From assembly GCA_018268785.1 (NCBI GenBank), contig JAFDVY010000032.1:1-33209 (forward strand): a DNA stretch of 33,209 bases, in the 5' to 3' direction. The position numbers and the translations under genes were made by a program. The notes below the pieces were generated by a model. That model saw only the letters and a list, made by a program, of their open reading frames with translations, was not told the origin of the DNA and ran no database searches. Positions 1-9,246 of the stretch are shown piece after piece. The DNA comes from Acidobacteriota bacterium. GTDB taxonomy: Bacteria > Acidobacteriota > Terriglobia > Acidiferrales > UBA7541. How positions within the stretch are numbered: position 1 is the stretch's first letter; each line of letters starts with the position of its first letter.

Positions 1-329
1 GTTAAAGTCCTTTGTTTTCTATCAAATCTGCATGTGTTGATTCTAAAGGGGGTTAAGCGCATCGTCGAAAGTTTAGAGTTGAAGGTCAAAGGGCCAAGCT
101 GCGGCCATCTAAAATGGCAGGTAGGGTTGTCAAAGAGCGGCTACGACGGGCTGGCCGCCGCGAAATCGTGGGAGACAGTTTAGCGCAACCGGCTTATATT
201 GTCAAGAAGATTATGTTGGCGTGAATGTAATTCGAATGGTTTGTGGAAATTTGTCGGGACGGCCGGAAAGTCAAGACCAAGAGCGCCCCACGCTTTCACA
301 ACCCGAAAGCGAAGGCCACCCTGACGTGG
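1..329. other. Leading region without a recognisable gene
   Basis: I see no convincing coding sequence, RNA gene or terminator here. The reading frame that opens near 221 on plus runs through the transposase gene on the opposite strand and has no protein-like features, so I treat it as a shadow. The stretch around 95-165 resembles the ends of some insertion sequences in feel, but I cannot name a family and no transposase frame accompanies it. Confidence 0.4.
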
Positions 330-752
330 TTACTCATTCCGTTTTTGGTGATTCCGATCGAGTGTCCCACCTGCGGATAGAGAACGTCCCGTCTGTCCCC
401 CTGTTTCAATCCACAAATGACTCTCGTCCAGCGGGCAAGAATAAAATCTTCCCTGCCAAACGTGTCCGCTGGACCGATGTCTCGCGTTCCAATAGGTCGC
501 GTATCTGCCGTGCGTCTGTTTTAGAGCCTGGGCCAAAGAATCGCTCTTGCGCGGCACCCCAACCAGGTGCACATGATTCGACATCAGGCAATAGCCCAGC
601 AGCGGTAGCTCGTAAATCTCTACATACTTTCGCAGCAGATTCAGATAGACAGTCCGCTCGTCATCATTTGCCAGAATAAACTGTCGCCCGTTTCCACGCT
701 GCGTCACGTGGTGTGCAACATTCACAACTGCGATACGTGCCAAACGTGCCAT
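330..752 (-). pseudogene. REP-associated tyrosine transposase (RAYT, Y1_Tnp), 3'-truncated
   Basis: This is a single-strand DNA transposase of the IS200-like Y1/HUH superfamily, in the branch that acts on short palindromic repeats. The start MARLARI, then HHVTQRGN near residues 14-21, the HUH motif HVH at 60-62 (context MSNHVHLV) and a helix with candidate catalytic tyrosines (RYATYWN, 83-89) are all clear. The ATG at 752 matches the usual family start better than the GTG at 761. Homology stops at SHLW (about residue 114), where the family normally continues into an ALRYVE-NPVRAG region. The last 26 codons are read out of a repeat and unrelated DNA. The break lies about 10 bp from one of two identical 18-bp repeats flanking the gene. 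The catalytic core is present, but loss of the C-terminal region suggests a dead or repeat-interrupted copy. Confidence 0.85.
383..400 (+). repeat. 18-bp direct repeat, copy 1 (3' side of the RAYT)
   Basis: The sequence AACGTCCCGTCTGTCCCC occurs here and again, identically and in the same orientation, at 774-791. The two copies bracket the truncated RAYT gene, as REP sequences commonly bracket RAYT genes. This copy lies inside the aberrant C-terminal end of the transposase frame. Confidence 0.8.
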
Positions 753-773
753 CGTCTGCACAAATTATCAGAA

Positions 774-791
774 AACGTCCCGTCTGTCCCC
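774..791 (+). repeat. 18-bp direct repeat, copy 2 (5' side of the RAYT)
   Basis: Exact second copy of the 18-bp repeat, 22 bp upstream of the RAYT start codon on the gene's own strand. It runs directly into a short tandem repeat array at 790-840. Confidence 0.8.
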
Positions 792-840
792 GAGTTCCCG
801 AGTTCGTCCCCGAGTTCGCCCGAGTTCGCCCGAGTTCGTC
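790..840. repeat. Short tandem array of a CCCGAGTTCG-type unit
   Basis: Four to five imperfect copies of a roughly 10-bp unit (CCCGAGTTCG and variants) lie head to tail immediately after the 18-bp repeat. The array may have grown by slippage from the edge of that repeat. No coding role is visible. The rest of the gap to 953 holds nothing I recognise. Confidence 0.7.
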
Positions 841-953
841 AGCGGTGAGGAATCACTGCGCAGGAGTTTTGTGCCTTGACACCGCCTTCGCTCTTATCGA
901 GCGCCACCCAAAATCTTTTCGGAGGGGATAAGGGCCTGCCACCCGCCCTGATT

Positions 954-1550
954 TTAATGATTGAGCTTTTTTAGGTTCGGGTTGAGTGTACCGCCCGACA
1001 GATAGCTTCCTTTATCACTCAGAGCGTACGAAGACGGAAGGTTTTTCGGTATGTGAAAATTCTTGGAGAATCCGAGAAACATTGGCCATTCTGGGGGAAC
1101 AGTATTTCCCAAAACGAAATCATCCCAATGGAAGTCCCGGTGAAGCTCGGCGAACTTATCCACGACAATAGCAAAAGCTGTTGCGTGCTTAGCCCTATAG
1201 CTAAATAGTTCGATCAAACTTTGGATGACATCCAGGGATTCTTCCTCGGTCTTGCCATCGAGGCTGTAGCTCTCCCGGATCACGTCCGGTCCGAGCTTCT
1301 CAATTGAGCAAAATATGCCGGTGGATTCATCCAGATAGAGCTGAATCGGGACATCGTGCGATGCCTGGAGTTCTTTCAAAATATCCTGCTCGGAAGAAAC
1401 AATTCTCTCGCCTTCCGTGGAGACCCTCGCAACCTCTCCACTCCCGGGCCTTTCTAGGAAGATTCCCTTCTTTGAGAGAATCTCCACTATCTCTTTGAAT
1501 CGTGCCTCCACAGGAGGTGACCCGTAAATGTAAACCCATCCATGTCGCAT
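954..1550 (-). CDS. Probable immunity protein for the Rhs C-terminal tip
   Basis: A 198-residue soluble protein with no signal peptide or membrane segment, and no family I recognise. It begins MRHGWVYIYGS, is rich in acidic and aromatic residues and ends LKKLNH. An ATG at 1550 sits 5 bases after the stop of the upstream Rhs fragment. The frame stays open to a TTG at 1571 that would overlap the Rhs end, but the ATG is preferred. Known architecture: in polymorphic toxin systems the gene directly after an Rhs variable tip usually encodes the neutralising immunity protein. Position, spacing and size fit that role. The function is inferred from position only. Confidence 0.6.
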   Translation of the reverse strand: MRHGWVYIYGSPPVEARFKEIVEILSKKGIFLERPGSGEVARVSTEGERIVSSEQDILKELQASHDVPIQLYLDESTGIFCSIEKLGPDVIRESYSLDGKTEEESLDVIQSLIELFSYRAKHATAFAIVVDKFAELHRDFHWDDFVLGNTVPPEWPMFLGFSKNFHIPKNLPSSYALSDKGSYLSGGTLNPNLKKLNH

Positions 1551-1555
1551 GGAAG

Positions 1556-2473
1556 TTACCACGACCACCAATGCTTTTGGACGATGTTGAAGACTGTAAC
1601 ATTCTTCTGGCCGAGGATTTTATTAGCCAGGTTGATGGCGTCCTCCGGCGCAGCGACTGCGGCGCCGGGTGTTGCAACAATGCCAAAAGCAATCAGGTTT
1701 TCCTTCCAAGATGCATTTGCAGTATGGACTCGTCGCGCCTTTGCTTCGTCGGATGACCAATCTGGCGTCACATTCGAGTGGCCGTCGAAGTCGGCGACGG
1801 ATTCAGGGTCATCGGCGACCATGGCGTACAGATTCAGCGTCTGCGGGTTCGTGAGGTTTGCGTAGGGAACCGGAACGGGAACGTTCGACCAGTCGGCGGA
1901 GAGCCAGCGGCCAAAGCGGTTTGAGAAGTAGCGGGCACCGAAGTCGTCATTACCGGTTTCGTCGTCGCGTTCTTTGCCTTCGAATTTGTAGTGTGTGGTG
2001 CAGGTGTTAGTGTACGGGCGTTCGCCGCCGAAGGGGTAGAAATCGGAAACGTCCGAGGCGCCGTTATAGCCATAAACAAAGCGAGCGTTGCCGAGGTGGT
2101 CGTAAGCGTAGTGGTCGAACCAGCCTCCGTGGTTCCATTCGATGCGTTTGATTCTTCGTCCGTTGAAATAAATGTGCGCGTATTGGCCGTTGCCAGCGCC
2201 GTCGCTTTCCTGTTGCAGATTGCCGCTGCCTCCATACCAGTAGATGAGATTGGGCGAAGTGGGCGAGCCTGAGGGAGCTTTTGAGACGCGATTGCCGTCA
2301 CCATCGTATTTGTACACGAGACCGCCAGCGGCGATGAGGTGGTTTTCCGCGTCGAAGGTGAGCATCCAAAGATTATGGACGAGCGGGAGGGGAGACCCAA
2401 ACAGTTTCTGCTTTTGAGGCGGTGGGCCAGTTTTGAATTTTTTACTTATTGTGTCACGAGCCAAAAAATTCAA
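1556..2473 (-). CDS. Orphan Rhs repeat-associated core fragment with variable C-terminal tip
   Basis: The C-terminal end of an Rhs/YD-repeat protein. A YD repeat (YKYDGDGNRV) is at residues 53-62, and the Rhs-associated core (GKERDDETGNDDFGARYF) at about 166-183. The core continues to NLYAMVADDPESVADFDGH (213-232), equivalent to the usual NLY...DP.GH boundary. The last 73 residues (233-305) form a separate tip ending VQKHWWSW, which is where toxin domains sit. I do not recognise its fold. A full Rhs protein is normally well over 1,000 residues with an export signal. Here homology starts near residue 37, and the first codons are read out of a 43-nt hairpin repeat. This is therefore a 5'-truncated remnant or displaced tip cassette, and it is unclear whether it is expressed. 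Confidence 0.75.
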   Translation of the reverse strand: MNFLARDTISKKFKTGPPPQKQKLFGSPLPLVHNLWMLTFDAENHLIAAGGLVYKYDGDGNRVSKAPSGSPTSPNLIYWYGGSGNLQQESDGAGNGQYAHIYFNGRRIKRIEWNHGGWFDHYAYDHLGNARFVYGYNGASDVSDFYPFGGERPYTNTCTTHYKFEGKERDDETGNDDFGARYFSNRFGRWLSADWSNVPVPVPYANLTNPQTLNLYAMVADDPESVADFDGHSNVTPDWSSDEAKARRVHTANASWKENLIAFGIVATPGAAVAAPEDAINLANKILGQKNVTVFNIVQKHWWSW

Positions 2474-2474
2474 A
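2432..2474 (-). repeat. 43-nt hairpin repeat with CGTGACACAATA loop, copy 1
   Basis: On the minus strand this is a TTTGAATTTTTT arm, a loop region containing CGTGACACAATA, and the complementary AAAAAATTCAAA arm. A second 43-nt copy lies at 19191-19233 with the same 12-nt loop at the same offset and altered but still complementary outer arms. The pairing here can extend outward by three more base pairs past a one-base bulge. It overlaps the start of the Rhs fragment frame. Confidence 0.75.
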
Positions 2475-2514
2475 CTGACCCGCTAGCCCGCTTTGCTTAT
2501 GACTCGAGTTTGAG

Positions 2515-2545
2515 AAAAAAGGGAGCCGCGGACAGAGCGGCTCCC
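2515..2545 (-). terminator. Intrinsic terminator of the TonB-dependent receptor gene
   Basis: On the minus strand a 9-bp GC-rich stem (GGGAGCCGC / GCGGCTCCC) with a 7-nt loop is followed directly by six T residues. It lies 24 bp downstream of the receptor stop codon, which is the ideal position for a Rho-independent terminator. Confidence 0.9.
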
Positions 2546-2569
2546 TCGAAAAAGAAGCGGTTGATGCTG

Positions 2570-5500
2570 TTAAAACTCGAGCCGCAAAGCGATCTGCATG
2601 ACGCGCTTGTCGGTGAGGGTGTTGGATGCCAGCCCAAAATTGGTTTGGGAATCGAGGGTGGCGCTGACGGAATGGGGGTCGAAACGCACGCTGTTCGTAA
2701 CGTTGAACACTTCCCACCGGAATTGCAGGTGAGCGCGCTCGGTAAAGTTGAACGTCTTGTCGAGGCCGGTATCCCAACTGTAGTAGCCATTGCCACGCAA
2801 GGGATTGCGCGTGCCGGATTCACCGGGCAATGCATAGCGGAAGCTGTTGTAGACGGCTTGCGGGTCGGCGAACATCTGCGGACCCGAGCCGCGCTTCAAG
2901 GCTGCGTTTGGAATCTGCTGGAACTGGGTGGCAAACCCTTCGATGTCCCAGTTGGTCGGCCAGCGTGAACCGTTGTCGACCATAAAGGGCAAACCGCTGG
3001 TCCAGCGGACGATTCCGGTCAGTTCCCAACCGCCAAAGAGAGCGTTCAACGCCCTGCCGCTGTTGCCGAGGAACCGGCGGCCCTTGCCGAATGGCAATTC
3101 GGCAATGTAATTGGCGTTGACCTGATGAGTCATGTCGAAGTCGGATACGCCCTTCAACTGATCGGGCTGCCAGGTGTTGATAATCTGCGCGAGATTGTTT
3201 CCGCCGGAAGTGGCCAGGCGTTCCGCCTGGGAAGTCCAATCCTGGGATTTGGAGTAGGTGTAGTTCAGGTCGGCCTGGATAGCGCGATTGAAGCGGTGAT
3301 GGAGGACGATTTGCATCGCGTCGTAGTAAGACTTGCCGATGGAGCGCCAGGCATAGAGCGCCGAATACTGGCTATGGTAGAAGCGGTAGCTCGGATAAGT
3401 GTGCGAGCCAGCGTTGATGCCCGCCCCGGTGGTGGAGTCGGGACGATCGAGTTGATAGAGCGCGTAAGTTTCATTGCCGAGATTGCCGGAAATGAGTTCG
3501 TAGACATTCTGTGTCGCCGAAAGCGTGCCATAACCGATGTCGACGTTGTCGAGCGCGCTAAATACGGTTTGCCAATACGGCATATTCTGCACATTGGCTA
3601 CGTCGGTGCCGGCGTAAGCGAGTTTGGAAAGAGCCGCGGCAGCAGCAAAATAATCCACCCCATTTGAACGCAGGTCGAGCGGCATGGCGACGTCCTGCTG
3701 GACGAGCAAGCGGTGTGCAAGGCGCCCGATATATGCCACTTCAATCGAGGTGGACGGCGTGATTTCGCGCGAGACGGAGAAATCAATCAGATGGGAATAC
3801 GGCGTCTTGACTTTGTTGTCGATGCCCCAACTGATGTTGAACTGGTTGGGATCCGGAGAAGCGGGGAAGCCTCCCGCGGGCGGGGAAGGCAAAAGGCCCG
3901 CCGGAATCGTGGATATCCCTTCAAAGCGCGGTGAAGTTGTGGTCGTCGGGGTGCCCGCCGGATTTGAGATGTTGCTGGAGAGGCCAAACGAGCCGGAAGT
4001 ATCGAACGTGTTTACGATGGCCGCGCCGAAGTGGTCGAAGACCAACCCGTAACCCGCGCGAATCGAGCTCTTGCCACCGCTGCCGAAAAGAGCGGAGAGT
4101 AAACCGTGGTCGAAGCCTGGAGACCAGGCAATGGCGACACGCGGCGAGAAGTCTTTCTTGCCCGGCGTCCAAAAATCGGGTTTGCCGTTCGCGCGGCCGC
4201 TCAAATCGAAGGAGAGGCCGGGTACATTACTGGCGGAACCGCCATTCAGTCCCTGCTGGGCGCTGGCGTTGAAGTAATCGGTAAGCGCATAGGGAGCGCA
4301 AGTGGATCCGCTCAAGAGGCACGGGGAAACCTGCAAGCCATTAATCTCGGAGGGCACCTGCAAGTAGGAATACTTAAGGCCGAGAGTGACGGTGAGATTT
4401 TTTCTGAGGCGCCAACTGTCCTGTCCGTACCAGTCAAATTCGTTCCAGTGATATTCGCGCTGGACCGGCGTTCCGAGCGCGAGGGGGTTTCCATTGCGAT
4501 CGTAGTTGTAAATGGCATCGCCTTCGGTAACGACGCCGACGACATCCATGATGGCGCTGTCGTAGCTGTACCGAAAATCGTTGCCTTGCGGATTGCTTCC
4601 ATCGGCAACGACCGGGTAGCCAGAAGCGGCTGGATCGAGAGGCTGGCCGGTTCCCGCAACGGAAGAACTCGGCCCGAGCCAGCCGGTATTGATCAAGGCG
4701 TCGGGGAAGGAATTGGCGTTGCTAAGGCGCGCATCATGAATCACGCGGATGTTCGTGCCGAAGGAAAAGGTGTGGGTGCCGTGCGTCCAGGCCAAATCTT
4801 CCACGAAATTGTTCACCGGAATACGGAAGTTCCTGGTGCGCGAAAAGGAGACGGGAGAATCCAGTCCCTGTAAACCAACGGAAGGCTCATTGGAAATTCC
4901 GGAATTCGAGCCGCTTTGGCGGGTAAAACCCCAGCGAAAATTGCTGATCAGCGTGGGCTTCAATAAAGCGGTGTAGCCCAGAGCAAGGCCCCTGCTGTTC
5001 GTGAGGCCCGTGCCACTGGCCGGTTGTCCGGGAAACTGAGGCGCGCCGGGTTCCTTATCACCCATGAGATTTCCGCGCCAAAACAGGCTTTGATTCTTTG
5101 TAAGGTTCCAGTCAAAACGGGCGATGTAGGTGTTGTAGCTGCGATGAAGGGTGCTGGCGAAGCGATAGCCAAACGTGTTCAAGCCGTCTCCCACGCCGAC
5201 GCTGACATTCGGTTCGGGAAAAGAATTCAAAACTTGCTGCATGGGGGCGTTCACTCCGACGTGAAGAGGGTCCATGTTTTGAATATCGGCGGGTTGAAGA
5301 ACGACGATGTTCCCGGAATTATCGTAATACTTCACGATGCCCTGCCGCATGGCATCGCCGGGAACGGTGCGCGTTTGTTCTTCGGCTTCCGCGTCGCGGC
5401 GGCCCTCGTAGTTCAAGAAGAAAAAGATCTTATCTTTTTTGATGGGCCCGCCAACCGCGCCGCCAAAGACATTGCGAATGAGTTGGGGCTGTTTGTTGGG

Positions 5501-6331
5501 GAGACCGCTGTCGAGTTGCGTCCGCTTGTTGAAATAGTCGTTCGCGGTAAAAGCGGCATTGCGGTTGTATTCATAGAGACTGCCGTGAAAGAAATTGGTG
5601 CCGGACTTGGTGACGAGAGCGACTTGCGCGCCGGACCCGCGGCCACCATCGGCATTGGGATTGCTCGTGGTCACGCGAAATTCCTGGACCGCGTCTTGCG
5701 TCATGCGGAGGACGCTGTTGAACGCGTATCCCTTGTTCTGGTCGTTGACGTCGATTCCGTCCAGGGTGACGTTGGATTGATCGCTGCGAGCGCCGTTGAC
5801 CGAACCGCTGCGCGAATCGCCGTCGTTGTTCCCCGTGGATTTGCCGAGGAAGGTCACGCCGGGCTGGAGGCTCAACAGCTCGACGACGTTTCTGCCTTCG
5901 ATGGGAAGCGAGGAGACCTGCTTCTCGTCAAAGGCGTTTCCGATGGTTGCATCGGTGGTATTTACCGCAATGCCCGAATCGATGGTGACGACGATTTCCT
6001 GCTTTACGGACGTGACGCTCAGCGTGACATCGACCGTGGAAGTGGTGGCAACGAGCAAATCGAGATTTTCCCTGCGCCGCGACTGAAACCCCTGCGCGTC
6101 CACATCCAAGTTATACTTGCCGGGCTGCAACTGACTGAACTCGTATCCACCGTCCACACCGGAAACCGCTTCGCGCACCGCTCCCGTCGCGACCAGGGTC
6201 AATTTCAAGCGCGCGTTCGCAACGGCACCACCGCTGGCGTCCGTAACATGACCTCGAAGAGTAGCAACCGACTGGCCGAAACACAGGGGCGCAAAAAACA
6301 CGAATCCAACCAACACGAGCCATCGCTTCAT
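2570..6331 (-). CDS. Oar-like TonB-dependent outer-membrane receptor with carboxypeptidase-regulatory-like domain
   Basis: A 1,253-residue outer-membrane protein of the very large receptor type typical of acidobacteria. A signal peptide (MKRWLVLVGFVFFAPLCFGQ) leads into a carboxypeptidase-regulatory-like beta-sandwich (about 22-110, with LRGHVTDASGGAVANARL and GGYEFSQLQPGKYNLDV). A plug-like region follows (about 120-260, SSLPIEGRNVVELLSLQPGV and ALVTKSGTNFFHGS). The remainder has the aromatic, Gly/Asn-rich pattern of a beta-barrel and ends in phenylalanine (ALRLEF), as expected for BAM-assembled proteins. The ATG at 6331 has a GAAGGAA ribosome site about 10 bases upstream. Such proteins probably import large ligands such as glycans or peptides. 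The substrate cannot be told, and there is no adjacent SusD-like or siderophore gene. The gene stands alone with its own promoter and terminator. Confidence 0.9.
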   Translation of the reverse strand: MKRWLVLVGFVFFAPLCFGQSVATLRGHVTDASGGAVANARLKLTLVATGAVREAVSGVDGGYEFSQLQPGKYNLDVDAQGFQSRRRENLDLLVATTSTVDVTLSVTSVKQEIVVTIDSGIAVNTTDATIGNAFDEKQVSSLPIEGRNVVELLSLQPGVTFLGKSTGNNDGDSRSGSVNGARSDQSNVTLDGIDVNDQNKGYAFNSVLRMTQDAVQEFRVTTSNPNADGGRGSGAQVALVTKSGTNFFHGSLYEYNRNAAFTANDYFNKRTQLDSGLPNKQPQLIRNVFGGAVGGPIKKDKIFFFLNYEGRRDAEAEEQTRTVPGDAMRQGIVKYYDNSGNIVVLQPADIQNMDPLHVGVNAPMQQVLNSFPEPNVSVGVGDGLNTFGYRFASTLHRSYNTYIARFDWNLTKNQSLFWRGNLMGDKEPGAPQFPGQPASGTGLTNSRGLALGYTALLKPTLISNFRWGFTRQSGSNSGISNEPSVGLQGLDSPVSFSRTRNFRIPVNNFVEDLAWTHGTHTFSFGTNIRVIHDARLSNANSFPDALINTGWLGPSSSVAGTGQPLDPAASGYPVVADGSNPQGNDFRYSYDSAIMDVVGVVTEGDAIYNYDRNGNPLALGTPVQREYHWNEFDWYGQDSWRLRKNLTVTLGLKYSYLQVPSEINGLQVSPCLLSGSTCAPYALTDYFNASAQQGLNGGSASNVPGLSFDLSGRANGKPDFWTPGKKDFSPRVAIAWSPGFDHGLLSALFGSGGKSSIRAGYGLVFDHFGAAIVNTFDTSGSFGLSSNISNPAGTPTTTTSPRFEGISTIPAGLLPSPPAGGFPASPDPNQFNISWGIDNKVKTPYSHLIDFSVSREITPSTSIEVAYIGRLAHRLLVQQDVAMPLDLRSNGVDYFAAAAALSKLAYAGTDVANVQNMPYWQTVFSALDNVDIGYGTLSATQNVYELISGNLGNETYALYQLDRPDSTTGAGINAGSHTYPSYRFYHSQYSALYAWRSIGKSYYDAMQIVLHHRFNRAIQADLNYTYSKSQDWTSQAERLATSGGNNLAQIINTWQPDQLKGVSDFDMTHQVNANYIAELPFGKGRRFLGNSGRALNALFGGWELTGIVRWTSGLPFMVDNGSRWPTNWDIEGFATQFQQIPNAALKRGSGPQMFADPQAVYNSFRYALPGESGTRNPLRGNGYYSWDTGLDKTFNFTERAHLQFRWEVFNVTNSVRFDPHSVSATLDSQTNFGLASNTLTDKRVMQIALRLEF

Positions 6332-6430
6332 GGAATCTATTTCCTTCTAAGTTGAAATTGCGTTAGCGACTGTCGAGGAACGGCCAGCTTGGAAGGCCAG
6401 CACCGGTTTCCATCTAAAATCGTGGGGCTC

Positions 6431-6459
6431 ATCCTGAACGGGGAAGGGGAAAGTGTCAA
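6431..6459 (-). promoter_or_regulatory. Candidate sigma-70 promoter of the TonB-dependent receptor
   Basis: On the minus strand a perfect TTGACA box (6454-6459) is followed by 17 bases and then CAGGAT (6431-6436), a weak -10. Transcription would start roughly 90 bases upstream of the receptor ATG. The -35 is strong and the -10 is poor, so an activator may be needed. The rest of the 6332-6725 gap shows no gene or other clear structure. Confidence 0.5.
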
Positions 6460-6725
6460 GAACAGATAATTCGATTTAGTTCCGAAAAGTGAGCAGTTTA
6501 TACCGCTGGCATCTTACTTGTTTTAAACCAAGACCAGAGAATGTCCAAGCCGGACAAACTCGAGTGCCGCCAATTGGAAGTTCCATTTTTTCCACACTTC
6601 CGGCAATTGTGGCGCGGATGCTATTTGCAGTTTGACTACGTTGCCCTTCGCGGAGGCGCCGCGGGGCGAGGGCTGTGCTAAATTGCGAAATTGGCGCACT
6701 CGCCGCGCCAATGGGAAAAAGGTCC

Positions 6726-7988
6726 ATGGATTCGCAGCGCTCAACCTCAGGCAAACAGGTTCCCCGTGTCGAAGTCTATTGGCATGCGGTTTCGTACAAA
6801 ACGGTGGCTCTGGTCGTCATTCTTGCCGCTGCGCTTATTTTCGTCGCGGTCTACTTTGTGTTTCCGAGCGCCTACGCTTACGTGGTCAAGAAGGTCACGG
6901 AAGCGGGCCAGCCCGATCCTGATGCCGTGGCAAGCGCGCAGTCCAAAATAAAATTCGTGAACCTGGACGGGAAAGTCCAGGTAAAAAAAGTGAACTCCGT
7001 GCAGTGGGTGGACGCGGATTTTCACACGACACTGGACAAGGGCGATTTGATCCAAACGGGCTCAGACGGCCTGGCGCGCATCACCTTTGCGGATTCCACG
7101 GCGTATGTCGTGAAGCCAGACACGCTCGTGACCGTTGAAGAAAACAACGTTACGCACGATCAAACCACGTCTGCCGTGCACATCAATACCGGTCAGGTGG
7201 ACCTTTCCACGGCGAGCTCGCCGAATTCGATCGCGGCGGTCAACACGGAATCCTTCAGCACGCAAGTGCGGCCGAACAGCCACGCATCGGTCAAAGCCGA
7301 TCCCAACGGCGGTGAGGGCGAAGTCACAGTCACTGCGGGCAGCGCGCAAGTACAGCGCGGCCAGGAAAAAGTGGAAATTGGAACGTACCAGCGGTTGAAC
7401 ATCCCCGATCACGGGCCAATCACGAAAAGCGACGTTCTCGCGCCGCCGGAACTGTCCGAACCGCGCAACCTGGCTCCCATCGTTGCGGAAAATCCCAAGA
7501 CGGCGGGTATTCACTTTGAATGGAAGCCGGTGCCCGACGCGGTCTCCTACAATTTGCGCATCAGTGCCACGACCATGTTCACGAAGCTGATCCGCGACGT
7601 GAAGGTTTCCGGAACTTCGGCTGACATTACCGGGCTTGAAGCGGGAGATTATTTCTGGAACGTGATCGCCACGGATTCGAAAAAGCAAACGAGCCAGCCC
7701 AGCGAGCCATTCAAATTTGCATTATTCGCGCAAGGCAAAGCGGCGGAAATGGCGCTGGAAATTACCGGCTGGCAGATTCACGGCCGGCTTGCGGAAATCT
7801 CCGGGCGCACGGAGCCGGGTGCAGCCATCATCATCAATGGACAGCCGGTGGCCAATATTGGACCGGACGGGAATTTCCGTTATTTCACGGAAGCGCTCGA
7901 CCCAGGCGAACATACGATTGTGATCATCGGGCAGAACCGGCGCGGCGGAACAGCGCGGCAGCAGATTACGATCGTTGTGCCGAAATAA
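6726..7988 (+). CDS. Membrane-anchored FecR-domain protein with C-terminal beta-sandwich domains
   Basis: About 420 residues. A single membrane helix lies at about 25-47 (VALVVILAAALIFVAVYFVF) with a short cytoplasmic head, so the bulk is periplasmic. A FecR-type domain follows (about 75-225: a DGKVQVKK...W-D start, LDKGDLIQTGSDGLARITFADSTAYVV, and GSAQVQRGQE). Then comes a fibronectin-III-like segment (about 245-335, with FEWKPVPDAVSYNLRIS and GDYFWNVIATD). A final sandwich (about 345-420, ISGRTEPGAAIIINGQPV) resembles glucodextranase-B-like modules. FecR domains often sense or bind cell-envelope components. The gene is 112 bp upstream of mreB on the same strand, so an envelope role is plausible but inferred. 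The start is uncertain: GTG 6675 and ATG 6711 are alternatives. Confidence 0.8.
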   Translation: MDSQRSTSGKQVPRVEVYWHAVSYKTVALVVILAAALIFVAVYFVFPSAYAYVVKKVTEAGQPDPDAVASAQSKIKFVNLDGKVQVKKVNSVQWVDADFHTTLDKGDLIQTGSDGLARITFADSTAYVVKPDTLVTVEENNVTHDQTTSAVHINTGQVDLSTASSPNSIAAVNTESFSTQVRPNSHASVKADPNGGEGEVTVTAGSAQVQRGQEKVEIGTYQRLNIPDHGPITKSDVLAPPELSEPRNLAPIVAENPKTAGIHFEWKPVPDAVSYNLRISATTMFTKLIRDVKVSGTSADITGLEAGDYFWNVIATDSKKQTSQPSEPFKFALFAQGKAAEMALEITGWQIHGRLAEISGRTEPGAAIIINGQPVANIGPDGNFRYFTEALDPGEHTIVIIGQNRRGGTARQQITIVVPK

Positions 7989-8044
7989 ATTTCATCGCGG
8001 CGGCGCGGTTTTTGCGCTGGATGCGGCGTTCAGGGACAATAGAG

Positions 8045-8060
8045 AAGAGAGTTGTCTCTT
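8045..8060 (+). promoter_or_regulatory. Small hairpin in the mreB leader
   Basis: AAGAGA-GTTG-TCTCTT forms a perfect 6-bp stem about 40 bases before the mreB start. It has no T tract and is not a terminator. It could be an operator-like dyad or a weak mRNA structure. No regulator is implied by the sequence. Confidence 0.3.
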
Positions 8061-8070
8061 GGATGGGTGA

Positions 8071-9141
<1,071 letters not shown>

Positions 9142-9194
9142 GTGCGGCCGCCTGGATTTTGAAAAACAATTGCGTCGAGGCGCCAGCCTCTCTT

Positions 9195-9218
9195 CGCAAG
9201 AAACTCTTTGCGTTTTTT
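9195..9218 (+). terminator. Possible weak terminator or attenuator between mreB and mreC
   Basis: In the 105-bp gap, CGCAA pairs with TTGCG (one wobble extends the stem) and is followed by six T residues. A second small hairpin, GAGGC-GCCA-GCCTC, lies just before it at 9177-9190. The stem is short, so partial termination that lowers mreC/mreD relative to mreB is more likely than full termination. Confidence 0.35.
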
Positions 9219-9246
9219 GACGGAAAGCTGAGAAGCAACTAATTTC

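Noticed and set aside
1..220. Possible insertion-sequence end
   Set aside because: The composition hints at one, but there is no transposase frame, no matching inverted end and no family I can name.
790..840. Possible CRISPR-like array
   Set aside because: The units are about 10 bp, directly adjacent and without spacers, and no cas gene is present.
5024..6355. Long plus-strand open frame (443 codons) antisense to the TonB-dependent receptor, with similar ones at 3125-3667 and 4106-4873
   Set aside because: They lie wholly inside the receptor gene on the other strand, have no domain, signal peptide or ribosome site, and are expected from high GC content.
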